NCBI GenBank assembly: GCA_035515795.1
Contig: DATJAY010000033.1
Location: 38,753-102,752 of the forward strand
From: Candidatus Acidiferrales bacterium
GTDB lineage: Bacteria > Bacteroidota > Ignavibacteria > Kryptoniales > JAKASW01
DNA: 64,000 nt
Direction: 5' to 3'
The notes under the pieces are model-generated. The model saw nothing but the letters and a program-made list of their open reading frames with translations. It was not told the origin of the DNA and did no database searches. This document shows, piece after piece, positions 26,794 to 35,652 of this stretch. The position numbers and the translations under genes were made by a program. Position 1 is the first letter of the stretch, and each line of letters begins with the position of its first letter.

Positions 26794-28191
26794 TTGTCGG
26801 CCAGTTCTATTGATGAAGTGATTGATTATACGAAAGCTCCTCCACTTGTGGAAGGGAATCCGACTCTCACACATTTGGATGATGACATCGCCAAGCCGAT
26901 GGAGCACCGGCCGTCCGCGAAGTATTTCATCGCTCTGGCAATCACTCTGGCAATGCTCACATTCGGAATCATCGCAGTTGGTTACACATTTTATTATGGA
27001 ATCGGGATGTGGGGAAACAATATTCCTGTTGGCTGGGCATTTGCAATTACGAACTTCGTGTTCTGGATCGGAATTGGACACGCTGGCACACTTATCTCGG
27101 CAATCCTCTTCCTCTTCCGCCAACGCTGGCGCACCGCGATAGCGAGAACCGCAGAGGCGATGACGATATTTGCCGTCATGTGCGCCGGGCTTTTTCCCGT
27201 TTTGCACCTAGGAAGACCGTGGTTCATGGCATTTATAATCCCTATTCCAAACCAGCATGGCCTCTGGATTAACTTCAACTCGCCGCTGGTGTGGGATGTC
27301 TTTGCCGTCTCGACATATTTTACAGTGTCGCTGATGTTCTGGTATATCGGATTGATCCCCGATCTTGCGACGATGCGAGACAGAACAACCAACAAAATCA
27401 AGAAGACAATCTACTCGATCCTCAGTCTCGGATGGAGATTCTCGAACAGGCACTGGCAGCATTACGAAAAAGTTTATGTGATATTAGCAGGTCTCGCGAC
27501 CCCTTTAGTTTTTTCTGTTCACAGTATAGTCAGCTTCGACTTTGCAGTCTCGATCCTTCCGGGCTGGCACACGACAATATTCCCACCATACTTTGTTGCC
27601 GGAGCCATATTCTCCGGTTTCGGAATGGTGCTGACTGTTCTCATTATTGTAAGAAAAGTTTTCAATCTCGAATACATTATAACAAAAGATCATCTCGACA
27701 GGATGGCGAAGGTGACTTTGCTCGTCAGCATGATGGTCGCATATGCTTATTTGCTGGAGCCGTTCATCGCATGGTACAGTGGAGATCCGGTAGATTGGTA
27801 CCTCGTCATCCAACGCGCCACGGGACACTACGCTCTTGGATTCTGGATAATGACGACGTGTAACGTATTCGTTCCGCAGCTGTTGTGGTTCAAGAAAATT
27901 AGAAGATGTGTACCCGTTCTTTTTGTGATCTCACTTCTGATAAATGTTGGAATGTGGCTGGAACGTTACATAATTATAGTCACTTCATTGGTCAGAGATT
28001 TCACACCGGCAGCATGGCACTTATATTCACCAACCTGGGTCGACTTCGGAATACTGACCGGCAGTTTCGGTCTCTTCTTCACTCTCGTTCTCCTTTTCTC
28101 GAGAACTCTTCCGGTTATATCAATGTCCGAAGTCAAGGGCGTCACAGAAAGTGCGCACCCCGCTCATCAGGCAGGAGTTAGCCATGAGTGA
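26794..28191 (+). CDS. actC: Alternative complex III membrane subunit ActC (NrfD-like)
   Basis: The 465-residue integral membrane protein belongs to the NrfD/PsrC superfamily, with about ten hydrophobic helices. Family landmarks are NFVFWIGIGHAGTLISAILFL (quinol-site region), FPVLHLGRPWFMAFIIPIPNQ and WLERYIIIVTSL. It should form a menaquinol-oxidising membrane core of ACIII with ActF. The start is TTG 26794 with GGAG eight bases upstream. The C-terminal tail overlaps the start of the actD-actE fusion by 8 bases, which carries its own AGGAG. Confidence 0.94.
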   Translation: MSASSIDEVIDYTKAPPLVEGNPTLTHLDDDIAKPMEHRPSAKYFIALAITLAMLTFGIIAVGYTFYYGIGMWGNNIPVGWAFAITNFVFWIGIGHAGTLISAILFLFRQRWRTAIARTAEAMTIFAVMCAGLFPVLHLGRPWFMAFIIPIPNQHGLWINFNSPLVWDVFAVSTYFTVSLMFWYIGLIPDLATMRDRTTNKIKKTIYSILSLGWRFSNRHWQHYEKVYVILAGLATPLVFSVHSIVSFDFAVSILPGWHTTIFPPYFVAGAIFSGFGMVLTVLIIVRKVFNLEYIITKDHLDRMAKVTLLVSMMVAYAYLLEPFIAWYSGDPVDWYLVIQRATGHYALGFWIMTTCNVFVPQLLWFKKIRRCVPVLFVISLLINVGMWLERYIIIVTSLVRDFTPAAWHLYSPTWVDFGILTGSFGLFFTLVLLFSRTLPVISMSEVKGVTESAHPAHQAGVSHE

Positions 28192-29326
28192 ACGACTTTA
28201 CGGAATAACTGCTTTGTTTGATTCGCCTGAGAAGGTTCTCGCCGCCGCAAAAGCCGCGACAAAGGAAGGGTATAAGGACTTCGACTCATACACGCCATAT
28301 CCGATTCACGGACTCGACAATGCAATGAAGTTGAAGCGAACGTACATTGGGATCGTTACATTAATTATTGGAATGACAGGAGTGATCTCGCTTGTCACGT
28401 TCACATGGTGGGCTAACTCAGTTGATTTTCCGATGGTGACCGGTGGCAAACCGTTTTTTGCGTGGCCTTCATATGTGCCGCTGATGTTTGAAATGGGAGT
28501 TTTGTTCGGTGCCGTGTCAACTGTAATTGCTCTCCTTGCAATCTGGCTCGGTTTGCCTAGAAACAGTCATCCGCTTCATGACAGCGAGTTCATAAAAAAA
28601 ATATCCGATGACAGGTTTGGAATTTGTATCGAGGCGAAGGATCCGAAGTTCGACCAAAAGCGAACCGAATCTTTCCTGAGGACTCTCGGAGCAGAGAAGG
28701 TGGAACCCGCTTATTACGAAGTCCAGAGCTTTACTCTGAAACAATTGGTGCTAGATCCCAAATTTATTATTTCTATCATTGTGGTCGCCGCCGTTTCTTC
28801 AGGAACGGTCTACTGGGGATTGAACAAAATGCTTCTTATTCGTCCGTGGAGCTCACTTAACGATCAGGAAAAAGTTCTCCCCGAAACACGAAGCGAATTT
28901 TATCCGGATGGATTCGCGATGCGGCCGCCCGTGGAAGGAACTGTCGCAAGAAGCCAGATGCCTTATGAGTTTACTGAAAACGATTTGGTATCAGCAGAAA
29001 AATATTTGAAAAATCCCCTGTTGCCAACGCCTCACGTCATGCAGCTTGGTCAAAGAGATTTCAATACCTATTGCAGTCCTTGTCACGGATATTTTGCAGA
29101 TGGCGACAGCAGACTGCAGGGACAGTTCCCGAATCCGCCGAGCCTTCACACCGACAGCTTGCTTATCGCGCCCGACGGTTTGTACTACGGTGTCATCACG
29201 AACGGTTTCCAGGGAATAATGCCATCATACGCTAGACAGATCCCACGCGATGAACGGTGGGCGATTGTCTGGTACCTACGTGCGCTCCAAAAATCTGAAC
29301 ATCCGGAGGCATCAGTCGCAAAATGA
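28184..29326 (+). CDS. actD: ActD (DUF3341) fused to an ActE-type monoheme cytochrome c
   Basis: A single 380-residue frame carries two ACIII subunits. Residues 1-170 are DUF3341/ActD: MSERLYGITALFDSPEKVLAA, two membrane helices, then a cytoplasmic ferredoxin-like end (DDRFGICIEA). A third membrane helix (FIISIIVVAAVSSGTVYWGL) leads to a periplasmic monoheme cytochrome c domain. This has heme site CSPCHG at about 300, a methionine ligand candidate in GFQGIMPSYA and a closing helix WAIVWYLRALQ. ActD and ActE are usually separate genes. ATG 28184 was chosen over the longer frame (28151) because AGGAG precedes it. The end overlaps actF by four bases (ATGA). Confidence 0.88.
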   Translation: MSERLYGITALFDSPEKVLAAAKAATKEGYKDFDSYTPYPIHGLDNAMKLKRTYIGIVTLIIGMTGVISLVTFTWWANSVDFPMVTGGKPFFAWPSYVPLMFEMGVLFGAVSTVIALLAIWLGLPRNSHPLHDSEFIKKISDDRFGICIEAKDPKFDQKRTESFLRTLGAEKVEPAYYEVQSFTLKQLVLDPKFIISIIVVAAVSSGTVYWGLNKMLLIRPWSSLNDQEKVLPETRSEFYPDGFAMRPPVEGTVARSQMPYEFTENDLVSAEKYLKNPLLPTPHVMQLGQRDFNTYCSPCHGYFADGDSRLQGQFPNPPSLHTDSLLIAPDGLYYGVITNGFQGIMPSYARQIPRDERWAIVWYLRALQKSEHPEASVAK

Positions 29327-30513
29327 ACGTTTCAGAAATGATCGATACGCAAAAGTTAAAAAGCATTCCGGCCTCGTACTCGAGGCTCGGCTGGACTCTA
29401 TTGATTCTTGGAGTGCTGCTTACAGTGATTTCTTTCGTCATCAATCCGAAGCACGCGTCGTTTGGACTCATAATGACACTGACGTTTGTTGCGACGGTCG
29501 GCATCGGCGCGCTGTTCTGGGTTGGGATCGAATATGTTAGTTCGGCCGTATGGAGCACCCCGATGAGGAGGCCGTTTGAATTTATCTCCGGGGTTATACC
29601 GTTCCTGATCATTCTTGCGGTTCCTCTTCTTTTCAACATGACGACCATCTTCGAATGGACACACAGAGCGCTTTTCAAAGACGATCCTGCATTGCTTGTG
29701 AAGGCTCCATATCTGAACATCCCATTCTTCATAGTTCGAACGATCGTTGTCTTTCTGGTGTGGTGGCTTTTTTATTATCTGATCATTCGCAATTCCAGGA
29801 CGCAGGATTCAACCCGTGATCAGGGACTGACAACAAAGAACATAAAGCTATCCGCAGGATTCATACCGGTTTTCGGAATTACACTGACAATTTTCTCAAT
29901 TGACTGGTTGATGAGCCTAACCCCGGACTGGTACTCGACGATATTTGGCGTTTACTTGTTTACGGGAGCTGCGGTTGCTTCAATGGCATTTGCTACCATA
30001 GTGATTGTGAAGCTTAATGAAAAGAATCTCTTCCCGGTGAAAATTACTCCCGATCATTATTACAACCTCGGGACTTTCCTTTTCGCGTTCTCAAATTTTT
30101 GGGCGTACATAGGTTTCAGCCAGTTCATGCTGCAGTGGTACGGGAACCTGAGGGACGAAACGGTGTGGTATATTCCGAGGATTCACGGAAGCTGGGCAGT
30201 GGTTTCCATCACTCTTGTCTTCATGCAGTTCGTGATTCCTTTCTTTTTTCTTATAACGAAACCGGCGAAGATGGACCCGCGTAGACTTGTTTTCATCTCG
30301 ATCTGGCTCCTTGCCGCCCATGCTCTCGATATTTATTGGATGGTCATGCCGGTATATAATCCCGACCATGCAGTATTCGCGTTGAGCGAAGTGGCATTCA
30401 TGATCCTGTCGGTTGGGATTCTGTTGTCGGTTTTTTCCTTCAAGGCCAAAGGGAACAACATGGTACCAATTGGAGATCCCAAACTGCAGCGCGGCCTGGA
30501 GTTTCATATTTAA
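29323..30513 (+). CDS. actF: Alternative complex III membrane subunit ActF
   Basis: A 396-residue membrane protein with about ten hydrophobic helices, the second NrfD-like quinol-handling subunit of ACIII. Recognisable stretches are LGWTLLILGVLLTVISF, ALFWVGIEYVSSAVWSTPMRRPFEF, FSIDWLMSLTPDWYSTIFGVYLF and NLGTFLFAFSNFWAYIGFSQ (family signature near the quinol site). It follows actD-actE with a 4-base overlap and precedes the second cytochrome c gene by 41 bases. Together with ActC it would anchor ActA, ActB and the ActE domain at the periplasmic side. Confidence 0.92.
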   Translation: MNVSEMIDTQKLKSIPASYSRLGWTLLILGVLLTVISFVINPKHASFGLIMTLTFVATVGIGALFWVGIEYVSSAVWSTPMRRPFEFISGVIPFLIILAVPLLFNMTTIFEWTHRALFKDDPALLVKAPYLNIPFFIVRTIVVFLVWWLFYYLIIRNSRTQDSTRDQGLTTKNIKLSAGFIPVFGITLTIFSIDWLMSLTPDWYSTIFGVYLFTGAAVASMAFATIVIVKLNEKNLFPVKITPDHYYNLGTFLFAFSNFWAYIGFSQFMLQWYGNLRDETVWYIPRIHGSWAVVSITLVFMQFVIPFFFLITKPAKMDPRRLVFISIWLLAAHALDIYWMVMPVYNPDHAVFALSEVAFMILSVGILLSVFSFKAKGNNMVPIGDPKLQRGLEFHI

Positions 30514-30554
30514 CCGGGATGGTTGTAAAAGAGTAGAGTAGACCAAAAAGTATT

Positions 30555-31526
30555 ATGGAACAAAAAGATCAAACCGCGAATCAGCAAAAAGAATCCGTGC
30601 TCGTTAGAAAAGTGTGGTTGTCTCCCCTCTTCTATATCTATTTCCTGAGCGTGCTGACCGGACTGGGAATGCTGTATATCCACAGGGAGAATATGGTGAA
30701 CAGGAATTCGATATCTCCTGATCTCGCGATCGATTCTACATTCTGGAATCCGGTCGGCGATGTTCCTCCCGGTCCGGCAAACACCGGTGAGAAGATCGAT
30801 GTTGCAATGTTGCTGCAGCCGACGAAGGCGCAGATCGCCAGAGGTGAGCAGCTTTTCAAAGTCAATTGCTCCTCCTGTCATGGCACAGACGGAAAAGGCG
30901 ATGGTCCCGCATCGGCAAACCTAAACCCGAAACCCCGCGATTTTCATTCGACCGCAGGCTGGAAGAACGGAAGGCTTCTTTCACAAATGTTCAAAACGGT
31001 GGCTGAAGGTATCCCCGGGAGTGCCATGGTATCATTCTCCGCGACGTTTCCTGCGAGCGACCGGCTTGCCATCATCGATTACATAAGAACATCGTTCGGA
31101 GATTTTCCCAAAGACACACCCGAACAGTTGGAGACGATGGGCAAGACTTATCATCTCGGGGAAGTTCAGACTGCTCCTACTCGAATTTCAGTCAGTGAGG
31201 CTATGAGTCGTATCGAGGAAGGTGCGATCCCGCTCGTCAGAACAACCGCCGCAATCTCGGCATATATTTCTCAGCATCCAACGGACGAGGGAAGTCGGAT
31301 ATTCGATAATGTTGTGATAGATCGCCAGCGGGCTCTAACCATGCTGGCCAGCTCAAATTTCTGGAGCAAAAACGAGTCGGATTTTGTTATGATAGTAACA
31401 GCAAATGCGGTGCAGAACGGTTTCGATCCGAAAGTTGCGCGACTCAGCACTCAGGATTGGGAAACCCTCTTTAATTATTTGAAAGGTTTGTTTTCTTCGA
31501 AGGACTTAGCTTCAAACAATGGTTGA
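30555..31526 (+). CDS. Membrane-anchored monoheme cytochrome c, ActE-like
   Basis: The 323-residue protein has one N-terminal membrane helix (LFYIYFLSVLTGLGMLYI) that anchors a periplasmic cytochrome c domain with heme site CSSCHG (about residue 109). A downstream stretch GIPGSAMVSFSATFPASDRLAIIDYIR holds a methionine ligand candidate and the class I c-type C-terminal helix. About 120 further residues after the heme domain are unrecognised. Since an ActE-type domain is already fused to ActD, this could be the electron carrier between ACIII and the oxidase. It overlaps sco by 8 bases. Confidence 0.85.
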   Translation: MEQKDQTANQQKESVLVRKVWLSPLFYIYFLSVLTGLGMLYIHRENMVNRNSISPDLAIDSTFWNPVGDVPPGPANTGEKIDVAMLLQPTKAQIARGEQLFKVNCSSCHGTDGKGDGPASANLNPKPRDFHSTAGWKNGRLLSQMFKTVAEGIPGSAMVSFSATFPASDRLAIIDYIRTSFGDFPKDTPEQLETMGKTYHLGEVQTAPTRISVSEAMSRIEEGAIPLVRTTAAISAYISQHPTDEGSRIFDNVVIDRQRALTMLASSNFWSKNESDFVMIVTANAVQNGFDPKVARLSTQDWETLFNYLKGLFSSKDLASNNG

Positions 31527-32400
31527 ACAACGCAAGACATATTTGTTGAAATTTCTGGGGCGAACGATGTCAGAAGCGGCGGCGTTGTTCGTTCTCGGCT
31601 TTATGACGTTGAGTGTCGCAATTCTCCCGCAAGCGGCGAATGGGGAGGAGGCGGCTTCCGGTCAGGTGAAAGTTGGCATCGAAGAAAAGCTCGGACAAAA
31701 TATTCCTCTGGATTTGAAGTTCAGAGATGAAAACGGGAATGAGATTACTCTTCGTCAAATATCGGCGGGCAAGCCTCTCATTATCGATATGGCATACTAT
31801 ACTTGTCCGGGAATCTGCGATGAAGTTCTTGCGAGTTTGACAAGCACGCTCGATGAAGTAAGCGAAACGCCAGGAGAAGATTTCAATGTGGCAACTGTGA
31901 GTTTTGATCCTGCGGATAATTCAGCAATCGCATTGAAGAAGAAGGAACAATATTGGGGATTGTTGAGAAGACCTTTCCCAGCCGAAGATTGGAGATTCCT
32001 AACTGGAGACAGTACAGACATTTCCAGCCTTGTGCACTCCATCGGTTTCTATTACATGAGAGATAAGTACCAGAAGTTTACTCATCCGACTGCGCTGGTG
32101 ATTGTCGACAAGAATGGGGAAATCATAAGATATATCAAAGGAAGTACTTTCACGCCGGTGGATTTGAAAATGGCGATCATGCAGGCAAAAGCAGGAACTC
32201 CGGAACAGATAATCAGTTCCGTGATTGCGGTATGTTTCAGCAGGGATCCTTCTGGACAGCATCTGGTTTTCAACATAATGCAGGTAATGGGAGTTGGAAC
32301 GCTCGTGTTCATCGCAGGTTTCATAGTTTTTTTGAGATCTACAAAAAGAGGTAAGTGGTTCGCGAAGGAGAATTCTGCCTCGCGAAAGGAGATAAGTTAA
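31519..32400 (+). CDS. SCO1/SenC-family copper chaperone
   Basis: A 293-residue thioredoxin-fold protein for assembly of the CuA centre of oxidase subunit II. The first ~40 residues are a signal anchor (AAALFVLGFMTLSVAIL). The metal-binding CxxxC lies in YYTCPGICDEVL and the distal histidine in KFTHPTALVIVD, as in SCO proteins. Unusually for the family there is a C-terminal membrane helix as well (VMGVGTLVFIAGFIVFL) followed by a basic tail. The gene sits directly before coxA, with its stop overlapping the coxA ATG (TAATG). Confidence 0.92.
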   Translation: MVEQRKTYLLKFLGRTMSEAAALFVLGFMTLSVAILPQAANGEEAASGQVKVGIEEKLGQNIPLDLKFRDENGNEITLRQISAGKPLIIDMAYYTCPGICDEVLASLTSTLDEVSETPGEDFNVATVSFDPADNSAIALKKKEQYWGLLRRPFPAEDWRFLTGDSTDISSLVHSIGFYYMRDKYQKFTHPTALVIVDKNGEIIRYIKGSTFTPVDLKMAIMQAKAGTPEQIISSVIAVCFSRDPSGQHLVFNIMQVMGVGTLVFIAGFIVFLRSTKRGKWFAKENSASRKEIS

Positions 32401-34034
32401 TGGCGGATGTAGCAATTTCTCCGCACGAAATAGCGGTACATAATTATTTAGAAAATACGGGAAAGAGAAAAGGAATCTTGGCTTGGATTCTCTCGACGGA
32501 TCACAAGCGAATCGGAATACTCTATATGATTTCGATTTTTGTTTTTTTCAGCGTCGGCGTCGTCCTTGGCTTCCTGATGAGACTCGAAATGCTGGTGCCG
32601 GGTCCGGCAGGCAAGATATTCAATGCGCAGGAATACAATGCTTTGTTCACACTGCATGGCGTGATTATGGTTTTCCTCTTCGTCATCCCGGGAATACCAG
32701 CGACTCTCGGCAATTTTTTCCTCCCGATACAAATCGGCGCGAAAGACGTGGCTTTCCCGAGGTTGAACTTGTTGTCTTGGTATCTATACGTTACAGGCGG
32801 TATCGTGGTTCTGTTGTCGCTCTTCCAGAACGGGCTTCCCGATACGGGCTGGACGTTCTACGTTCCTTACAGCGTTCGCAGCGGAACGGATGTCACGATG
32901 GCGGTCTTCGGAGTCTTCATACTCGGATTCTCTTCGATTCTTACCGGCCTCAATTTCATTACAACAATCCACCGCATGAGGGCGCCGGGAATGGATTTCT
33001 TCAAGATGCCGTTGTTCGTCTGGGCATTATACGCGACGGCATGGGTTCAGGTGATCGCCACGCCTGTCCTTGCAATCACGCTTCTTCTCATCATCATCGA
33101 ACGACTTTTCAGCGTCGGGATCTTCGATCCATCTAAAGGCGGTGACCCCGTCCTGTACCAGCATATGTTCTGGGTTTACTCTCACCCGGCGGTGTATATC
33201 ATGATCCTGCCGCCGATGGGTGTCGTCTCAGAAATTGTGACGACATTTTCCCACCGGACTGTATTCGGTTACAAGATGGTGGCTATGTCGAGCCTTGCTA
33301 TTGCATTCATCGGTTACCTTGTCTGGGGCCACCACATGTTCGTTGCCGGAGAAACGCAGCCTGCACAATTTGCATTTTCACTTCTGACTTTTTTGGTCGC
33401 CATCCCAAGCGGCATAAAAGTTTTCAACTGGGTAGCCACGATGTACAAAGGCTCGATAGATCCACAGCCTCCATTTCTTTATTTGATGGCGTTCATCATA
33501 CTTTTCTCGATTGGCGGGTTGACCGGATTGGTCCTCGGCTCTCTGGCGACCGATGTCCATTTGACCGGAACGTATTTCGTCGTCGGACATTTTCATTACA
33601 TAATTTTTGGCGGAGGCGTGTTCATTTTCTTCGGGGCGCTTCACTACTGGCTTCCGAAAATGTTCGGAAGAATGTACAACAAGAAGGTTGCCAACTGGGC
33701 GCTTGGAATTCTTTTCGTCGGATTTAATCTCCTCTATTTCCCGATGCTGCTTCTCGGGTACGAGGGAATGCCAAGAAGATATTTTTCTTACCTGCCGCAG
33801 TATGAAACTTTGCAGCATATCTCAATGGTCGGATCGTGGATACTTGTCATTGGTCTGATCATGATGCTATGGAACCTCTTGCACGGGATATTCAAAGGTG
33901 AAAAGTGCGGCGATAATCCGTGGGGAGGCACGACACTCGAGTGGAGGATTTCTTCACCGCCGCCTCCAGAGAATTTCGAGGAAATACCTATCGTGACACA
34001 CGAACCGTATTATCATCCGGAGGCAGTCAATTGA
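32400..34034 (+). CDS. coxA: Cytochrome c oxidase subunit I
   Basis: The 544-residue catalytic subunit of a heme-copper oxidase. About 12 membrane helices carry the heme and copper ligands: LFTLHGVIMVF (low-spin heme His), WVYSHPAVYIMILPPMG (CuB His and the cross-linked Tyr), HHMFVAG (CuB His pair) and VGHFHYIIFGGG (both heme His). GHHMFVAG and the YSHPAVYI motif mark the A-type family that pumps protons. ATG 32400 (residue 16 of the longest frame) was chosen because AAAGGAG precedes it and it overlaps the sco stop. The stop overlaps the TTG start of coxC. Confidence 0.96.
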   Translation: MADVAISPHEIAVHNYLENTGKRKGILAWILSTDHKRIGILYMISIFVFFSVGVVLGFLMRLEMLVPGPAGKIFNAQEYNALFTLHGVIMVFLFVIPGIPATLGNFFLPIQIGAKDVAFPRLNLLSWYLYVTGGIVVLLSLFQNGLPDTGWTFYVPYSVRSGTDVTMAVFGVFILGFSSILTGLNFITTIHRMRAPGMDFFKMPLFVWALYATAWVQVIATPVLAITLLLIIIERLFSVGIFDPSKGGDPVLYQHMFWVYSHPAVYIMILPPMGVVSEIVTTFSHRTVFGYKMVAMSSLAIAFIGYLVWGHHMFVAGETQPAQFAFSLLTFLVAIPSGIKVFNWVATMYKGSIDPQPPFLYLMAFIILFSIGGLTGLVLGSLATDVHLTGTYFVVGHFHYIIFGGGVFIFFGALHYWLPKMFGRMYNKKVANWALGILFVGFNLLYFPMLLLGYEGMPRRYFSYLPQYETLQHISMVGSWILVIGLIMMLWNLLHGIFKGEKCGDNPWGGTTLEWRISSPPPPENFEEIPIVTHEPYYHPEAVN

Positions 34035-34672
34035 GCGACATCGCAGGAACAATGGAAAAAACCGAAAGCCACGCGGAGCATCTTCATCGCGATGAAAAAA
34101 GCGCGAAGATGGGGATGTGGCTTTTCCTTCTGACTGAGTTGTTGCTGTTCACCGGGCTTTTCCTGATGTACTCGGTGTACCGCTATCTCAATACCGCCGA
34201 CTTTCACAGGGCCGGTCTGGAGACGCATACTCTTTTCGGTACCGTGAACACAATGGTCCTTCTGACAAGCAGCCTGACAATGGTGCTGTCGATAGCGGCT
34301 ATTCAGAGGGGAAGGAAATGGCTCTCTGTCGGATTCCTGAGTTCGACGATACTTCTCGGGCTGGCATTTCTCGTGATAAAGTTGTTCGAGTGGTCGCTTG
34401 AAATAAATGAAGGTTTGTTCCCTGGATCGCAGGTTCTCCTCAGCAAACCGAACGGTGAGATACTTTTCTTCGGGCTTTACTATACAATGACCGGTCTGCA
34501 CGGGCTCCATGTCCTTGCGGGGATGATCGTATTAATATTCATGCTGGTCTTCATGTTGCGAGATAAGATCACAAAGGATGACTACATCAAGCTGGAGAAC
34601 GCGGGTTTGTACTGGCACCTTGTCGATATCATCTGGATTTTCTTGTTCCCACTTTTCTATCTGATCAATTGA
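34031..34672 (+). CDS. coxC: Cytochrome c oxidase subunit III
   Basis: The 213-residue protein has five main hydrophobic helices. Landmarks are KMGMWLFLLTELLLFTGLF at the start, GTVNTMVLLTSSLTMVLS, the lipid-binding-site region, YYTMTGLHGLHVLAGM (family signature) and NAGLYWHLVDIIWIFLFPLFYL at the end. TTG 34031 was chosen: GGAGG sits seven bases upstream and the codon overlaps the coxA stop (TTGA). The longer upstream frame only reads through coxA in another frame. Subunit III stabilises proton pumping by subunit I. Confidence 0.94.
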   Translation: MSDIAGTMEKTESHAEHLHRDEKSAKMGMWLFLLTELLLFTGLFLMYSVYRYLNTADFHRAGLETHTLFGTVNTMVLLTSSLTMVLSIAAIQRGRKWLSVGFLSSTILLGLAFLVIKLFEWSLEINEGLFPGSQVLLSKPNGEILFFGLYYTMTGLHGLHVLAGMIVLIFMLVFMLRDKITKDDYIKLENAGLYWHLVDIIWIFLFPLFYLIN

Positions 34673-34679
34673 GGTTTGA

Positions 34680-35000
34680 ATGAGCGAAATTACGAATCAA
34701 GTTCGCGTCGGGGAAACGAAAGCCCACGCCGAGCCGATCAGTTACGGCAAGTACGTATTGGTATGGCTCGGTTTAATTGCCCTGACCTGTACGACGGCGG
34801 CAGTTGCCGGAATAGACCTGGCGGCGTTCACGCTCGTGGCCGCACTCTTGATCGCAGTTACAAAAGCATCGATGGTCGTCAATATTTTCATGCACATAAA
34901 ATTTGAAGACAAAATCTTCAAAGTATTTCTCGGCATAGCTGGATTTACGATATTCGTTATATTCACGCTTACTTTTATGGATGTATTCTTCAGGAGATGA
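34680..35000 (+). CDS. coxD: Cytochrome c oxidase subunit IV
   Basis: The 106-residue protein has three membrane helices (YVLVWLGLIALTCTTAAVAGI; FTLVAALLIAVTKASMVVNIFMHIKF; FLGIAGFTIFVIFTLTFMDVFF). The second holds the family pattern of lysine and histidine after an ALLIAVTKA turn (KASMVVNIFMHI). This small subunit is typical for bacterial caa3-type oxidases of Bacteroidota. Its ATG is 7 bases after the coxC stop with GAGG just before. It lies between coxC and coxB, an order usual for this phylum group. Confidence 0.9.
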   Translation: MSEITNQVRVGETKAHAEPISYGKYVLVWLGLIALTCTTAAVAGIDLAAFTLVAALLIAVTKASMVVNIFMHIKFEDKIFKVFLGIAGFTIFVIFTLTFMDVFFRR

Positions 35001-35007
35001 ATTAGAG

Positions 35008-35652
35008 ATGTATCCTGGTGCACAAAATCACGCTCGAGCTGTCGATGACATAATGAGATTTATTGTCTGGGCAGACATCATTTTGTTTGTCATCGTCGTC
35101 GGGGCGATGTTCTGGTTTGTTTACAGATACCATAAGAAGCGTCATCCACGCGCGGTGAGCGTACACGGTAACGTGACTCTGGAAGTCATCTGGACCGTCG
35201 TTCCGGTAATACTTGTACTTTACATGTTCTATCTAGGATGGTCCACCTACATCAAGACCCGATTCGTCCCGGATGATTCGATGCCTGTGAAAGTAATTGG
35301 CAGACAGTGGAGCTGGAGCTTCCAGTATGCCAACGGGAAACAGTCAGACACCCTTTATGTTCCGGAAGGGCGCCCGATAAAATGTCTCCTGACCTCGGTC
35401 GACGTGATCCATGGATTTTATATTCCGGAGCTGCGCGAGAAGCTGGACGCAATTCCAGGAAGAGTAAGGTACATGATGCTTTATCCGGAGGAGCTCGGGA
35501 CTTATGAGATAACCTGCAGCCAGTACTGCGGATTGAACCACGCACTTATGGAGACGCGCCTGGTAGTTATTCCGAAAGAACAGTTCGACAAATGGCTTGG
35601 CAACGCAGCTAAGAAAACTGAAGTTGCCGAAGCATCGACGGCTAATCCATGA
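35008..35652 (+). CDS. coxB: Cytochrome c oxidase subunit II (CuA)
   Basis: The 214-residue protein has two N-terminal membrane helices (DIILFVIVVGAMFWFVYRY; LEVIWTVVPVILVLYMFYLGW) and a periplasmic cupredoxin domain with the CuA site. This includes VDVIHGFYIPEL (His ligand) and CSQYCGLNHALM (both Cys, His and Met). The conserved tryptophan-rich entry GRQWSWSFQY is also present. No heme c domain is fused, so this is not a true caa3 subunit II. ATG 35008 was preferred over 34981 because AGGAGA lies upstream and the extension runs into coxD. It overlaps ctaB by 4 bases. Confidence 0.95.
   Translation: MYPGAQNHARAVDDIMRFIVWADIILFVIVVGAMFWFVYRYHKKRHPRAVSVHGNVTLEVIWTVVPVILVLYMFYLGWSTYIKTRFVPDDSMPVKVIGRQWSWSFQYANGKQSDTLYVPEGRPIKCLLTSVDVIHGFYIPELREKLDAIPGRVRYMMLYPEELGTYEITCSQYCGLNHALMETRLVVIPKEQFDKWLGNAAKKTEVAEASTANP

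Noticed and set aside
35008..35652. caa3-type subunit II with fused cytochrome c
   Set aside because: CoxB ends soon after the CuA motif and has no CxxCH.
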